A stretch of DNA of 64,000 nt from Diogma glabrata (GCA_963693315.1 OY856186.1:73367909-73431908), one strand, 5' to 3'; positions 1 to 14,689 are shown, counted from the stretch's first letter. Numbers and translations are program-made. The notes: generated by a model from the letters alone, not told the origin.

Positions 1-29
1 AAAAGTATCACTTTAGCTCCTAATTAAAT

Positions 30-226
30 AATGTACTATTCTTTTAGTTGAATTTGGTTGATTATTAGGAATGGGATTTTTTTTATCATCAGGGTTTTTT
101 TAATCAGAAATTTGATTTATCAATTAAAACAATAAAGATTTATTGTTTTAATGGAAGAAAACGTTTATATTTTTTATACTACATAATTCTTTGTCAGAGA
201 ATAAAGTATGTAATCGGTTCGTGTTT
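30..226 (+). repeat. Dispersed repeat family A, copy 1
   Basis: About 190 bases match the reverse complement of 29850-30052. Shared landmarks are a run reading TTTATCATCAGGGTTTTTTT, the block AATAAAGATTTATTGTTTTA and the block CTTTGTCAGAGAATAAAGTA. No ORF and no terminal repeats are visible, so the class is unknown. The copy may continue beyond the left edge of the window. Confidence 0.75.
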
Positions 227-1989
227 AATGTATTTTATTCTCTTGCACATTAAAAATTCTCGCTCGTTCCCCACTCTAATTTTAAACGTTTGCTTAAGCA
301 TAAACTAATACATTAAACACTGATTGGTTAAACTACTATTAATCAACGCTATTCAACTACTATTAATTCAACGCTAATCAAGGCGCAGCATAACGTTCAT
401 CAAATTGCCTTTTCAAACACTTTCCACTTCACATTGTCATTTTTTCATCGTTGTTTGAGGTTCTTCGTTATTTGAAGTGCACATTTCATCTTTTATTCAT
501 CGTTATTGATACCCATTTGTTCGTCGTCCATCAACTTTGTTTTTCAAATAACTAAGCAGTTTTTGGAAAAGGATGTACCAATCTTGATTAATTTTTAAAC
601 ATTTATTTGCAATATAATAAAATCTCTTTAATTAAAGAACTTTGACTGTATTCGGATGTGTGATAGGTTAGGAATTTCTCAAGGATTCTCCATTTTAATA
701 TATTGAAAGAATTATTTAAATTGATGCATTTTATTAATCTATTTGCATCCAAATGTTTGTTAAAACGCAACATATTTTGTTACTTAAAAACCTCTAGCAT
801 CTTGAGGGATTTTGCTTTTTACCGAGTTATCTAAAGTACATTGCAACATATGTTTTCGAAAATTGTTGTTTTTACCAACAAATACAACCGGAACTTAAAA
901 ATTTTTAGTTGCATGCAACAACTTTGTTGCATTTTATTACCCGGATATTTGAATAATTAAAACTTTCATTGAATACCCAAAGTACTCAGGTACCAGCTAC
1001 TTAAAGATGCGAGCCTTATTCTGCAACCATCATACTGGTTTGGCATCCCATTTTATGTTAATGAATGTCACTTTATTTGTTATATGATATATTTGCAAAT
1101 ATGCTTGACGATATATATAATGATATATAAACTGAAAGAGGAAAGCAAAAAATTAATTCACCAAAGTGAAGTATGAGCTTGTATGAGATAGAATGTTTGG
1201 TGGATATTGTCGAGTCATACAGCGATTACTTGTTTTTTGTTAAAATAATGGTCACGTTAATAGAAGATTTCGCTTTCTACCGGGATTACAACATTAAACA
1301 AAAAAATAAGAAATGCCTCTGACCAGGAATAAAAAAAATTCAGAATATTATTACTACGTTTTCATGTAGATCCAAAATGATTTCAATCCTTATTCCGTAT
1401 TCAAATTCATCAACCGGAGTCAGAAGAAGAAGTTTGTCTGCTAAATTTTAAAAGAAAAAAGGAAAAACAAATAATCGAAAATAAAAAAATAAGTTGTATT
1501 TTGTTTTATTTTATTTTTGCATGTATGTCTTTATAAAGACAGAGTAAAGGTAAAACAAGATAAGATACACTGAGTGTGTTTTAGTGTTATTGAAAATAAA
1601 AGTGAAGTAAAGATAGGAGGCGTACAGTTATATAATTGGTGAGATTGTTCTTTATTAAAAAATTATTTGGTATTTTATATTTACTGTTACCAGGCGGTAG
1701 GCAGGTAAAATTTTACCTTTTAATGCTTTGATGTAATGAATTTATTATTTCAAAGCATAAATTTGTTTTGTATTGCCTGATAACAAGAAATGAAAAATTT
1801 CGTTTCAGTTATTAGTAAGAATTTCGAGTTTTGTTAGTGTCTTTTGTGTCCCCATTTTTTTGGCTTTTCCCTTATCGTGTAACTGTTGCATGAAACATGC
1901 TATCATATTTTTGTGACAGAGATACCCAGTTTGTTTTTGTACTATGTAGTGTTGAAATTTAGGCCTGGTCGAATTTCAGTATCTATACC
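227..1989. other. AT-rich stretch with nothing recognised
   Basis: No ORF of note, no RNA gene and no repeat shared with the rest of the window was seen. The only local structure is a short perfect palindrome near 1527-1542 (TGTCTTTATAAAGACA). Confidence 0.5.
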
Positions 1990-3030
1990 TGCAATGTGAA
2001 AGGGCAAGTCTTTGTCTCAAAAAATGGCAGCAGAAGAAACCAACAGCTTAGCATTGACTTCACCAACATAAGAGGTCACAATTCCAATCTAAACGAGGTT
2101 CATCACTACATCGAAAAAAATAAACCTGGCGTATTGTTTCTTTCCGAAACAACTGTCAGTTGCAGTTACAAATTGGAACATTAGTTTTATAACAAGCATG
2201 GTGTCTGTGTATTTGTTCGAAATCCACTTTCATGTATGAGAATTAAGCTCTACGAGTTGAACTCTAAGCACCATAACTCGCTAGCACTGAAGATCTCAGG
2301 TGTTGATGAAACTATGTTTATAATAGGATTATACAGATCCCCAAATTGAGTTGAGCCTCCCCATTCTCCCACACTCATTTCCTCAGTTGTAACGAAAATG
2401 AAACCAATTATTTTTCGTTGCAATATTGTACGGAAAATGCTTCTTTCTATCAATATCAACAAATCTGCTGGCCCCGACGGTATTCCACCCGTCATTTTTT
2501 AAAACTTTGCTAGGCAACTGGCTCCAATTTTAACAAAAATTTTCTATTTATCTTATAAAACCGGAATATTTCCCGATTCTTGAAAGTTGGCCAGCGTTCA
2601 ACCCATATCAAAGAGAGGCAGTAAGATAAACCCTAAAAATTATAGACCAATTGCAATTCTGTCGGTTTGGGCTAAAATATTTGAAAAATATGTGAACTAC
2701 AACCTAATAGATTATTTGGAAATGTCGCGAGTTATTGATGCCTATGTATAACATATTATTTGGAAATGTCGCGAATTATTGATGTCTACGTATTGATGCC
2801 TACGTTAGCCTACATATCCCATCTCTGGAACTAATCGCTGGAAAACCATGGTGAAACATTCGGTATTTTACTTGACATTTCTAAAGCATTTGATAAAGTG
2901 TGGCATAAAAATCTCATTGCTAACTTAAAATCTTATGGCATAGACCATCTTACTGTCTCATGGATTCATAGTTTTCTTACAGGCCAATTTCATGTTAACC
3001 TGTCATCCCGGGAAAGAAATTTTAACGGCA
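1990..3030 (+). pseudogene. Decayed jockey-like non-LTR retrotransposon (endonuclease and reverse transcriptase pieces)
   Basis: The first part (1996-2350) reads like the start of an apurinic-type endonuclease domain: a NIRGHNSNLNEVHHY segment, then LFLSETTV, and later IGLYRSPN in a shifted frame. From about 2450 the frame changes to reverse transcriptase: a SAGPDGIPPVIF motif, NYRPIAILSVWAKIFEKYV and, near 2860-2960, LLDISKAFDKVWHKNLI. Stops and frameshifts interrupt every segment, and the region normally lying between endonuclease and reverse transcriptase is missing. A segment of about 40 bases is tandemly repeated at 2713-2793. No poly-A tail or target duplication was found. In life such an element would encode an enzyme for target-primed reverse transcription; this copy is dead. 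Clade assignment to jockey/CR1-like is by motif memory. Confidence 0.85.
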
Positions 3031-3347
3031 AATGAGAAGCTCTAATTATAACTTTAAAACTCACCCCTTTCCAGAATACCAATAACAATTAATAGACATC
3101 CTTTAAACTATACATAAACTTTGATTTATTTTTTTAAAAAAATTAAAGAAAATGAATCATTATTTTTCATTTGTTTTACATTGGCGATTGATACCCATAA
3201 TTAATATCCGATTCCCTGGAGATTAATTTAAAAAAAACAATCCAATTTATAAAAAAAGAATAAATATTGGAAGGAATTGGTTTAAAAGCTCAAAACAAAG
3301 GAGATTTGAGTTGTAGACTAGCATTTATAATCCGTAATTGAGAAGCA
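3031..3347 (+). other. Upstream region of the gustatory receptor gene
   Basis: AT-rich sequence between the LINE remnant and the receptor start codon. No clear TATA box or other promoter element can be asserted. Confidence 0.4.
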
Positions 3348-6300
3348 ATGGATTCAATAATAATGAAACCAAAAGTTAAATTCGTTTTAATATTTTTACA
3401 AATCTGTGGAATTAATCTTATTTCTACAAAAACAAATAAATTTAATAAATTCATATTAATTATAAACTTCCTAGTGTTATGTGTCTTAATATTTTTACTT
3501 TGTTTCGCCGTATTGAATCATGAACGTATATTCTTTATTGAGTTTTCCATTGGAGGTTTTACAGACGCAATTCAATTTTTAGCACCAACAGTTGCACATT
3601 TTACACTATTAGTTGAATGCATCTATACGTACAAGGACAAAATATTGATGTGGAAAAAAATTTCAAAAATTATCAACATTTTTAAGGAAAACGAATTCTC
3701 AGATGTTGATAATAACATAAATGTTGCTATTAAATTTATATTTTTATCTTGGATTGTTCTATTTGTTATTGCATTAGGAATTGAAATTGAAATAATGTAT
3801 GCTATAAGAAATGAAGTAAATTGGCCATTACATTGGTATATAACAATTGTTCCACTTGTAATGAATCGAATGGGTGTCTTATATTACATAATTTATGTAA
3901 ACTTGATTGCAAGTTGTTTGAAAATAATTAATCAAACATTAAGGAATCTTTCATGCTTTGAAATGAACTCAAAAACTTATCACAACAAACTAATTGTTAT
4001 AAAACAAACAACAAATATGTTATGGAAGACAATAGAAAAATTAAATAATACATTTAAATGGTTTCAACTGGCAAATATTGTACAAATAATTTTCAATACA
4101 ACAAGTGATATATATTGGTTTGTTGCTGCCTTGATATTTGGTGGGAATAATGCTTTTGAAAGCTCGTTTGTATGTATGATACCAAAAACATTAACAATTA
4201 TTTGCTTATTTTCTTCAACACAAAAAGTATTTGATGAGGTAAGAATGTTAAGATAATTAACTGTTACAAATTCAAATTAAAATATTGTTCAACCTCTGAT
4301 TTGCAAAATTGTTTATTATTAATTTGCCAATGCTTGTTATTTTTACCCAACTACGAAAAGACGGGTTAGGTGGTTGGTCGAAATGCATGTATGTATGTTC
4401 ATCTATTCCCTCATAACTTCTAAACTACTAATCACAAATTGACAAATGAGGTATCGTATGTTCTTTTGCTGTTTATAGGCTTAATGATGTTACAATAAAT
4501 TGAAAATGGCGGTGCCTAGAGGACATAAGGTCATGACCTAAAAAAAAATTTAATTTAATGATGCCATGTTTGGTATCAAATGAAAGGACTTAATTATCAC
4601 ATTTCAAAAATATATATGTTGTTACCTTTAACTAGCGATTTGGCTGCACCCGATAGTTGGGAATAATTTCATAATGGCTAACACTCTTATTGGATGATCG
4701 TGACCGTTTTGTTTATTGTAATAGTAAATACTGTTGTATCATTGTGTACAGGATAACGTATGCGAGCTACCACAGCTATCAAAGTGTCCTCACAATTACA
4801 TTTACGATCATCGTTTCGATGTTTTAAGTATTGTAAGTCGCTTTATAATCGAGTGAATTATTGAGTGGATTGATTGTAGTCGATTGGTCTAATTTTCAGT
4901 AAATCGGGTTAAAGGCTTAATGATGACTTAATAAATTGAACAGCGAACCCCCTAGAGGACATAAGTTATGAACTAAAAAAAATTAATTTAATGATGCCGT
5001 GTTTGACGTAATATGAAAGGTATCAAAGGTTTGGTATCAACCAAATTTAATTAATTTCAAATTTAATTAGCACATTTCAAAAATATATATTTTGTTACCT
5101 CTAAATTGCAACTAAGCTTTCATGCACAAGATAATTTTGAATAATTACATAATGGCAATCAATTCAAATTAATCATCGTACTTTTGTTTATTGTGATAAT
5201 AAATACTGGTGTGCATCGCTAACCGCAGCTATCTGTCGGTCCTTCTAATTAAATTTACGAACATTGTTTTGATATTTCAAGAATTATTATTAGGCGATTT
5301 CCAATTGAGTGAATTGATTGTAACCAATTGGTCTAATATTGAGTAAATCATCAGAAAGAGTTAAAATAAATGAAAAAGCAATTTGACATTTATAATTTAT
5401 TAATCACAAACTAATAATTTATTAATCAATAAATGTGATTTACAAATCACATTTATTGATCACAAACCAAAAAAGAATCAACGCAAAATGTTACCGTTAA
5501 TCCTTGCTTGGGCAGCTAGTGTGCACAAGTTGCAAGGGTGCGCTCTAGATAAAGTAGTTATTGATTTGGGTCATTATTCGCTAAAAGTGAGCCCTATGTG
5601 ACCCTCAGTAGAGTCAGGGGTGTGGATGGATTATTTATTTGCTCCTTGGATCATATTAAATTGCTAAAACATCCTCATGAATCACGATCTCTTGGGGAAT
5701 TGAAAAGGTTAAGAAATCTTCCAAGTTTCGAAACATAAACCTATGAGAAGTTTGGTATATCACCTATAAACCTAACCGTACATAGGTACTTGCATAAAAC
5801 AAAAACCCTAAACAAACAATTTAAAGCGGATGTGCAATTACTTTATCACAAAATTATAACCCCAAAATAAATTTAATAAAAAAAAAGAAGTTCAAAAACT
5901 AAAACCCGACTACTGAAAAATCTCGCTCTAAAAAAAATAAAACAAGAAAATACTCTTATCTGAAATTGTAATGTACAATATAAACTATTCAATATTTATT
6001 GTCTATTGAATAAACAACTTACACATAAAAAGTTTTAATAAATTTAATACATATTCATAGTGATTTTCAGAGGATAGCCGTAGCCGTATGCCACCTACTC
6101 TAACAAAACAATACATTCTAACAGTAGTAAGCGATCATCGGCGTTAGGGCAAAGTGCATCATGCTATACATCTAAAGAGTGCTCAAGAGAGATGTATAGC
6201 ATGATGCCCTACTGCGGATGATCACTTACTATACTCTTAGAATGTTAGCAAAGGGGGCATACGACTACGGCTATCCTCTGAAAATCACTATGAATATATA

Positions 6301-7105
6301 TTAAATTTATTAAAACTATTTATGTGTAAGTTGTTTATTCAATGGACAAAAAATATTGAATAGTTTATATTGTGTATTCGAATGGAAACACTCGAAATCA
6401 AATTGATCACGTGCTAGTAATAGCACGTTTCTTTTCGAGCGTTTAAGATAATATGCGATCCTTTAAAGGTACACGCATTGGATATAACCACTTCCTTGTA
6501 TATGCTAAAGCTTACATGGTGCTAAAATAAAGTGTTGATTTATCTTGTACAAACTACAGGGAGATAATTTTCTACTGCACAACGTGTAAGACCTTTTCAT
6601 ACTTTTTTCTAGCCAAAATCAGTTCTTTTGATGAACAGCTGTTTGGAGAATACCAGTGCGGCAAGGTCGAGTTACCACCAATGCACTTTTCTCGAAAAGG
6701 ATGTTTGTTATGGTAATAGAAATTTGATATTTGACATTTTTCTTATATTTGTCCTAACAACTGGTTTACACAATAAATTTGTTTTGACGTCCAAAAACTA
6801 ATTATTATTAATTGTTGTTTGAAATATTTTATTTTAAAAAATTATTGATAATTTATTTTCTTTTAATTCAGGGAGATAAAATCATTCCAAATTTGCACAA
6901 CCTTTCTGTCTCTAAGAAACACGCGGTTTTTAGAAGTTTTATTAACAACTTTTCTTATCAAATGAGGATGACAACAATTAAATGCATGGTTTGGGGTTTT
7001 TGTAAGCTCGACTGGATGTGCTTCACTTCAATATGCGGCACGATTGCAACGTACACAACAATATTTTTTTCTTTTTATGTAGCTCAAAATTTAAAAATTC
7101 AATAA
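3348..7105 (+). CDS. Gr: Gustatory receptor (7tm_7 family), two exons
   Basis: Seen: exon 1 is 3348-4238 (297 codons) and ends at a GTAAGA donor. Exon 2 is 6872-7105, after a TTTTAATTCAG acceptor. Both junctions are phase 0, giving 374 residues, a normal length for the family. Hydrophobic segments lie near residues 35-55, 76-94, 128-150, 163-190, 238-263, 274-290 and 340-368, consistent with seven passes. The C-terminal pass carries the family signature TYhhhhhQF as T357-Y358...S364-F365, so Q is replaced by S. Known: insect Grs are ligand-gated cation channels in chemosensory neurons, with the N terminus in the cytoplasm. Inference: the ligand is unknown. The start is the first ATG, in a usual context for a Gr N terminus; a second ATG lies five codons on. 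An AATAAA at 7261-7266 may end the transcript. The 2633-bp intron is filled with repeats. No disabling mutation was seen, so it is probably functional. Confidence 0.87.
4478..5360 (+). repeat. Two tandem copies of a ~435-bp unit inside the receptor intron
   Basis: GGCTTAATGATG at about 4478 recurs at about 4913, and both copies continue with a TAGAGGACATAAG block, TTAATTTAATGATGCC, a CACATTTCAAAAATATATAT block, TTTGTTTATTGT and an ATTGGTCTAAT end. Divergence is substantial, so the duplication is old. No coding potential was seen. Confidence 0.7.
5425..5460. repeat. 17-bp perfect inverted repeat, 2-base loop
   Basis: ATCAATAAATGTGATTT is followed after two bases by its exact complement. It lies just before the helicase remnant and may be a terminal hairpin of an older element; that is a guess. 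Confidence 0.7.
5486..5740 (+). pseudogene. Helitron helicase (Pif1-like) C-terminal remnant
   Basis: Read with frameshifts, the region gives LPLILAWAASVHKLQG, then LDKVVIDLGHYS, then a shifted VALSRVRGVDG-like segment and LKHPHESRSLGELKRLR. These are the late helicase motifs of Pif1-like enzymes, with the conserved HK.QG and ALSRV words, which is the usual 3' end of the Helitron Rep/helicase gene. The rest of the gene is absent. It sits in the intron of the gustatory receptor on the same strand and is dead. Confidence 0.8.
5975..6373. mobile_element. Foldback/palindromic element, ~190-bp imperfect arms
   Basis: The sequence from 5975 reads as the reverse complement of that ending at 6373, from an outer ACAATATAAAC through TTCAGAGGATAGCC to a central ATACATCT/AGATGTAT. 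Arms differ by scattered substitutions and small indels, so it is not recent. There is no ORF. Such elements are non-autonomous; the mobilising enzyme is unknown. It lies in the receptor intron. Confidence 0.85.
6374..6811 (+). other. Remainder of receptor intron, nothing recognised
   Basis: Single-copy AT-rich sequence within this window. A short inverted word GCTAGTAATAGC occurs near 6412. Confidence 0.4.
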
Positions 7106-7502
7106 GTAAAGTTATAAACAAAATTAAACTACTTAAGAGCATCGTTAAAAATTACTTTGATTTAACAAGACAAAACAGTTTCGCTCATTTAGGAAAAGGA
7201 ATCTAATTTGTTTGTTATACTGATTCAATAATTTAATTTGAATAGATCATTTATTCGCAGAATAAATTAACTAAGTATTGTTTGTTTCTTTCATTTGAAT
7301 ATTTTATTTTATTTACATAACTGAGAAGTAAGATGTTTTTGAAACTGTATATAAAAACATATTCGAAAAATATTGATAATGTATTGCTATCGACAAAAGG
7401 ATGAAAATTTGAAGTATATATACCATAATACATTCCAACCATTACAGGACAGGCCGAAAGGAGAAGGTCACATTCGTTTTAAGAAGGGAAGTAAGAAGAG
7501 AA

Positions 7503-7572
7503 ATGGGAGGAAGCGCTCAAACCCAAACCTAAAGATATGGACCCTCATGCTCTAACGACTGAGCTAGCCAGG
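7503..7572 (-). other. tRNA-like fragment (box A and weak box B), SINE head or tRNA pseudogene
   Basis: On the minus strand TAGCTCAGTCGTTAGAGCAT matches a type-2 RNA polymerase III box A and D-arm almost exactly. About 30 bases on, GGTTTGGGTTTGAGC resembles box B. The D-arm pairs (GCTC/GAGC), but the T-arm and acceptor stem do not, so this is not a functional tRNA. It is most simply an old tRNA pseudogene or the head of a tRNA-derived SINE. Confidence 0.5.
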
Positions 7573-10340
<2,768 letters not shown>

Positions 10341-10861
10341 AATTTTGAAACAGTATATATGTGGTTTTCGCATCACATCATGATCATTTTATTCAGCAGC
10401 GCTGCTGTAGTTATGACGTAAAATATCAGTGAAGAACTCATGATTAAATTCTAAAAAATTGGAAAAAGCCAGACCTGGCATTTTTTTGTTAGTGAATTCT
10501 CAAATGTGTTTTGCAACATAACAAAATGCTTGTCTGTAATTTAAGTATGTTTTGGGTAAAAGACGAGCGTTTTCAATTCGTTTTGCATTTTTATTTGCAG
10601 TTTTGCATTTCTTTTCAGAGCTGCCCTTAAAATACTTGTGAATCGAACAGACGAAAGTCACAGTTTTTTGTAGAATCGAAAGCGTTATTAGTTTAATTTT
10701 AAACATTAATAAAATATTTTGGAAGGGATGAAGTTTGAAATACGTATTTGAGTTTTCTTAACAGTGTAGTTTAGTGTTATAGTAATTTAATAAACTTAGG
10801 GTTGACAGTGTCTTTTATCCCTTTTCGTAACAATTAAAATAGGAAGGAAGGATGTTTAATA

Positions 10862-10869
10862 CTTTAATA
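10862..10869. repeat. 8-bp target site duplication (left) of hAT element 1
   Basis: CTTTAATA directly precedes the left terminal repeat and is repeated exactly at 12839-12846. Confidence 0.95.
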
Positions 10870-12838
10870 CAGTGATGGCGAACCCGTGACCCGCGGGTCA
10901 TGGACTGACCCGTGAGACGTTTTTAAATACCCGCGAGAATATTCAGATAATTTATCTAAAATTTGAGGTTTAAATATTTTTATAACAAATCATAAATAAA
11001 TCTAATTTTACAATTAATTTGTGAAATATAAAATAATTTTAGTTGTAAATAGAATCTCAAAATATAGTACAGCTTGCAATCATTGCAAAATATACAAATC
11101 TGTAAATAAAGGGTGACCATTTTTTTTTCTAAGTGAAATTAGTACAACATATTAAGAGCTAAAATATGTACTATCCTTAGTCTCACTTAACCTAGATATG
11201 TCTCTCCTAAGTCGAAAGGTTAATGTGTAAAGCGAAGTGGAGAAATCTGGTTTTCATTGTTTTAGTAGTTTAAGGAAATCTTGTTGAGACTTGAGACCAA
11301 CACCAGTAGTTGATAAAATACAACTTTCTGCCACGATTGCTTGGGAAAACACAGGAGTTAGAATTTTTAAATATATTTTCCGTGGGTAACTGCCACAATT
11401 TAAAAATAAAAGAATTTTTTCCAAGTAATTTTTATTACAAGTTCATACCAAACAATAGCTCGTATAGTTTTATTTCCGTATTTAAATTGGAACTTAAATT
11501 AAAATTGAACAATTTTCTTAAAAATCAGTACTTTCAGTACATAGTTCTAGAAATCAGTACAGTATCATTCAGTACGAATGGTAACTCTGTGTAGATATAA
11601 TGAGAGAAGAATCAATAAAATTAGTGAATTTAACAGGAAAACAACGTTATGCATGGATTTAAAAAAGCATTGGAAACCAAGAATATTGATATAAAGAAGA
11701 TTGTTTCCGTAACTACTGATGGTCCTCCAGGCATGGTTGACAAAAACGTTGGATTTATTACCCATCTCAAGCAAAACATTAACGGTCTATTAGTGGAATT
11801 AAATTGTATTATTCACCCAGAAGTACTGTGTGTAAAAAAGGATTGCAATCATTTTCAAAGGTTATGTCAATAGTGACAAATATTTTCAATTTTATTTCTT
11901 CACGAGCTCTGAATAAGTGTCAATTCGCTGAATTACTATCTGAAATTGATTCTATTCTCAGTATTCAAGTCTTTAAATTGCATTAACTATATGTATGAAA
12001 ATATTAAATTGTTTGTTTTAAAATTAGACAAATTTATAAATGATTTAAATATGAAATCTATGACATATTTTCCACGTTTGCGTGCACAATTTGAAACAAA
12101 GGTGTTTTTGGTAATAATATTGAGGATGATGAGCATTCAATCAATAAATATGTATCAATTATAGAAGAAATCAAAGAATCATTTAAAATCAGATTTATTC
12201 AATTTAAACAACTGGAAACTACTTTGCCTTATAAAATTGAATTCAAAAACATGGAACTAGAGTTCGTCAATCGGTTGAATATTAATAATTTAGAAATCGA
12301 ATTAGTCGAATTTCAAAATTATCGTTTATGGATAAAAACCTCAAAGATTTGATTGCAAAAATAGAATCAAATAGTTCGCTAATGAATTTTAATGAGTCAG
12401 CCGAAGAAAATATTAAAAATATTATACTTCAAACTTGAAATTCTTTGCCAAATACATTTATCTGCATGAATTTAGCAAATGCTGTATTACCAATGTTTGG
12501 ATCATCTTATTTCTGTGAGCAGCAATTTTCATCATTACATAAAGTCCTTGGAAAGAAATCGGCTCTGGACAGAAACAACTGTTGCATGTGAGAAATTAAG
12601 GACAACAGAATATGAACCAGATATACAAAAATTATCGTTTCAAAAGCAGCAGTAAATTTCACATCAGTATTTTTGTTCTTTAATGATAATTATTTTATTT
12701 TCTAAATAAAAGTTTGATCAATGAAGTAACTACATATATAAACTATTTTATTTTAATTCTTGTAGTGACCCATGACTCTAAATTGAGAATCTCATAAATT
12801 TTTTTTGACCCACCAGCAAAAAAGGTTCGCCATCACTG
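10870..12838 (+). mobile_element. hAT transposon 1 (1969 bp), structurally complete, coding region dead
   Basis: Ends are inverted: CAGTGATGGCGAACC at the left, GGTTCGCCATCACTG at the right. The element is flanked by the exact 8-bp duplication CTTTAATA, the hallmark length for hAT transposons. A second inner inverted word (TGACCCGTG-like / TGACCCA) lies inside the ends. It inserted into the left arm of the larger foldback element, so it is the younger of the two. Its own transposase remnant is described separately. The clean ends mean that it could still be cross-mobilised. Confidence 0.95.
11590..12655 (+). pseudogene. hAT transposase remnant (BED/GTF2IRD2-like type)
   Basis: Segments in different frames read as parts of one hAT transposase. 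KKIVSVTTDGPPGMVDKN followed by GFITHLKQNI and a CIIHPEVLC segment (11690-11830) corresponds to the catalytic-domain region of ZBED/GTF2IRD2-like proteins. LANAVLPMFGSSYFCEQQFS then SLHKVLGKKSALDRNN (12470-12580) is the C-terminal dimerisation region. The N-terminal BED zinc finger is missing, and stops and frameshifts separate the segments. Inactive. Confidence 0.85.
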
Positions 12839-14438
12839 CTTTAATACAATTTCTACGCTGTAAAGACAAACCACTTCAAACTCACATATATGTTTTATTT
12901 TTGTTTCATGTGAAACATCAATAAAAATATTTTGGAAGGGATGAAGTTTTCAATACGTATATGTACTTGAGTTTTTTGTAACAGCGTGGTTTTCTACTAA
13001 ACTAACCTTTAGAAAACTAAATATACCGTCACTTATGGTGCATTTCAAAAGCTTACATCTAGATAAAAAAATATATCCCGAGAATTTTTTTAATGTTCAA
13101 AAGCATATATCTAAAGAAAATTATGAACGAACCAAATGTGACAAAATTTATATCAAACCATGTGGTATAACACATTCAAATTATTATTATAGTGTTTTTT
13201 CTCCTTTTAAGAGAATCTAATTATCTAAAAAAGATTTCAAATTTGGTTTTAAACGCACCATAAGTATACCTTTCAAACAAAAAAAAACCATCCGAATCGA
13301 ACATGTTCGATCACAATTTCAGTTTTATCTTTGCTTGTCACTAAATTTCTTAGCAAATCTTGACTCTTGAGTCACCTAGTGCCAAAACTAGTAGAAAAAC
13401 ACAAAAAAAAATACGCATATTAGTTTTTTTATTTTACCAACAATTGCCTAAGTTTCAAAAAAATCGGAAATGGTTGTTCACATCATCGGCATCTGGATTC
13501 GATTTGTGTTAAACAGAGAAAAGATAACTAAAAAATGGACGGAGTGGAGAGGACTCTAAACAACTACAATAAAGAAACCAAACCGTGCTAGATATGTATA
13601 GCTAAATATAGCACCGACCATTAACTCAAAATATTTTTATAAAAATACTTTCGGATGTGGTCCTGCGGAATAAAAGGGATGCCTACCACGTCAAACCGAA
13701 TCTGCATCTAAGATTCGAAACAGATGCACTCTCATTCTGATTTTATTATAACCAAAGAGGAGTGAAAATCACTAACAAAATATAATTTTGTTTTTATAAT
13801 ATAACCGCGTTCGATATGACTGAAATAACTGAGTTTTCTGAAAAATCGTATGCAATATAGTTGTTGTATTTCAGTCAATTCGGTTATTTCATTCAAATCG
13901 AACGATCTTATATAACAAGTTTTAAATGTTGAGAAGGGATAAAAGACACTGTCAACCCCAACGAGAAGGGATAAAAGACACTGTCAACCCCAAATTTATC
14001 TAAATTTAGTTTAGTAGAAAACCACGCTGTTACAAAAAACTCAAGTATATGTATTTAAATCTTCATCCCTTCCAAAATATTTTTATTGATGTTTCACATG
14101 AAACAAAATTAAAACATATATGTGAGTTTGAAGTGATTTGTCTTTACAGCGTAGAAATTGTATTAAAGTATTAAACATCCCTCCTTTCTGTTTTAATTGT
14201 TACGAGAAGGGATAAAAGACACTGTCAACCCTAAATTTATTAAATTACTATAACACTAAACTACGCTGTTAAGAAAACTCAAATACGTATTTCAAACTTC
14301 ATCCCTTCCAAAATATTTTATTAATGTTTAAAATTAAACCAATAACGCTTTCGATTCTACAAAAAACTGTGACTTTCGTCTGTTCGATTCACAAGTATTT
14401 TAAGGGCAGCTCTGAAAAGAAATGCAAAACTGCAAATA
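12708..14438. repeat. Segment duplicated at 16753-18483 (copy 1)
   Basis: The sequence from AAAAGTTTGATCAATG to the TGCAAATA end recurs 4045 bases downstream. It includes the right end of hAT 1, its target duplication, the centre of the foldback element and most of its right arm. An unrecognised 61-codon frame (13035-13220) is identical in both copies only because of the duplication. Confidence 0.97.
13808..13904. repeat. Small palindromic (MITE-like) element, copy 1
   Basis: Begins CGTTCGATATGACTGAAATA and ends with the near complement, TTATTTCATTCAAATCGAACG. A related element is at 14599-14689. Only about 97 bp long, without an ORF. Also present in the duplicated segment near 17856. Confidence 0.7.
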
Positions 14439-14598
14439 AAAATGCAAAACTAAAACGCTTTGAGGTCAAAACTTAAATCGAGAATTGAAAACGCTATAGA
14501 TAAAAATATTTATGAGTTTAAATTTGTCTTTACTGCGTAGAAATTGTGTTCAAATATTAAACATCCCTTCTGCCTATCATTTCAAATCACACAAAAGG

Positions 14599-14689
14599 TG
14601 CGTTCGATTTGACTGAAACAACTGAAAAAACAACAACAATTGCATTCAATTTTTCAGTTGATTCAGTTGCTTCAGTCAAGTCGAACACG
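14599..14689. repeat. Small palindromic (MITE-like) element, copy 2
   Basis: Begins TGCGTTCGATTTGACTGAAA and ends TTCAGTCAAGTCGAACACG; the terminal words match those of the element at 13808. The middle contains AACAACAACAATTGC. Confidence 0.7.

Larger units (their letters stand above)
10568..14495. mobile_element. Large foldback-type element with complex arms, split by a hAT insertion
   Basis: The left arm (10568-10862, continuing 12847-13020 after the hAT insertion) is the reverse complement of the right arm (about 13926-14495). Arms share GGAAGGGATGAAGTTT, a TTGACAGTGTCTTTTATCCC block, TTTTGCATTTCTTTTCAGAG and ACGCTGTAAAGACAAA. Each arm holds several diverged copies of a unit running from the GGAAGGGAT word to the GACAGTGTC word, including a direct duplication of GAAGGGATAAAAGACACTGT at about 13936 and 13965. 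The centre (13020-13925) has no recognised protein. Modular arms of this kind resemble Foldback elements. A further diverged unit lies at 14736-14875. Exact ends and target duplication were not found. Confidence 0.75.

Noticed and set aside
4257..5000. The receptor frame ending at 4256 as a complete 302-residue protein
   Set aside because: The last five codons lie past a consensus donor; joining to 6872 restores the seventh membrane segment and the family signature.
13035..13220. Identical 61-codon frame also at 17080-17265, suggesting a conserved peptide
   Set aside because: The identity comes from the duplicated (perhaps artefactual) segment, not from selection; no domain is recognised.
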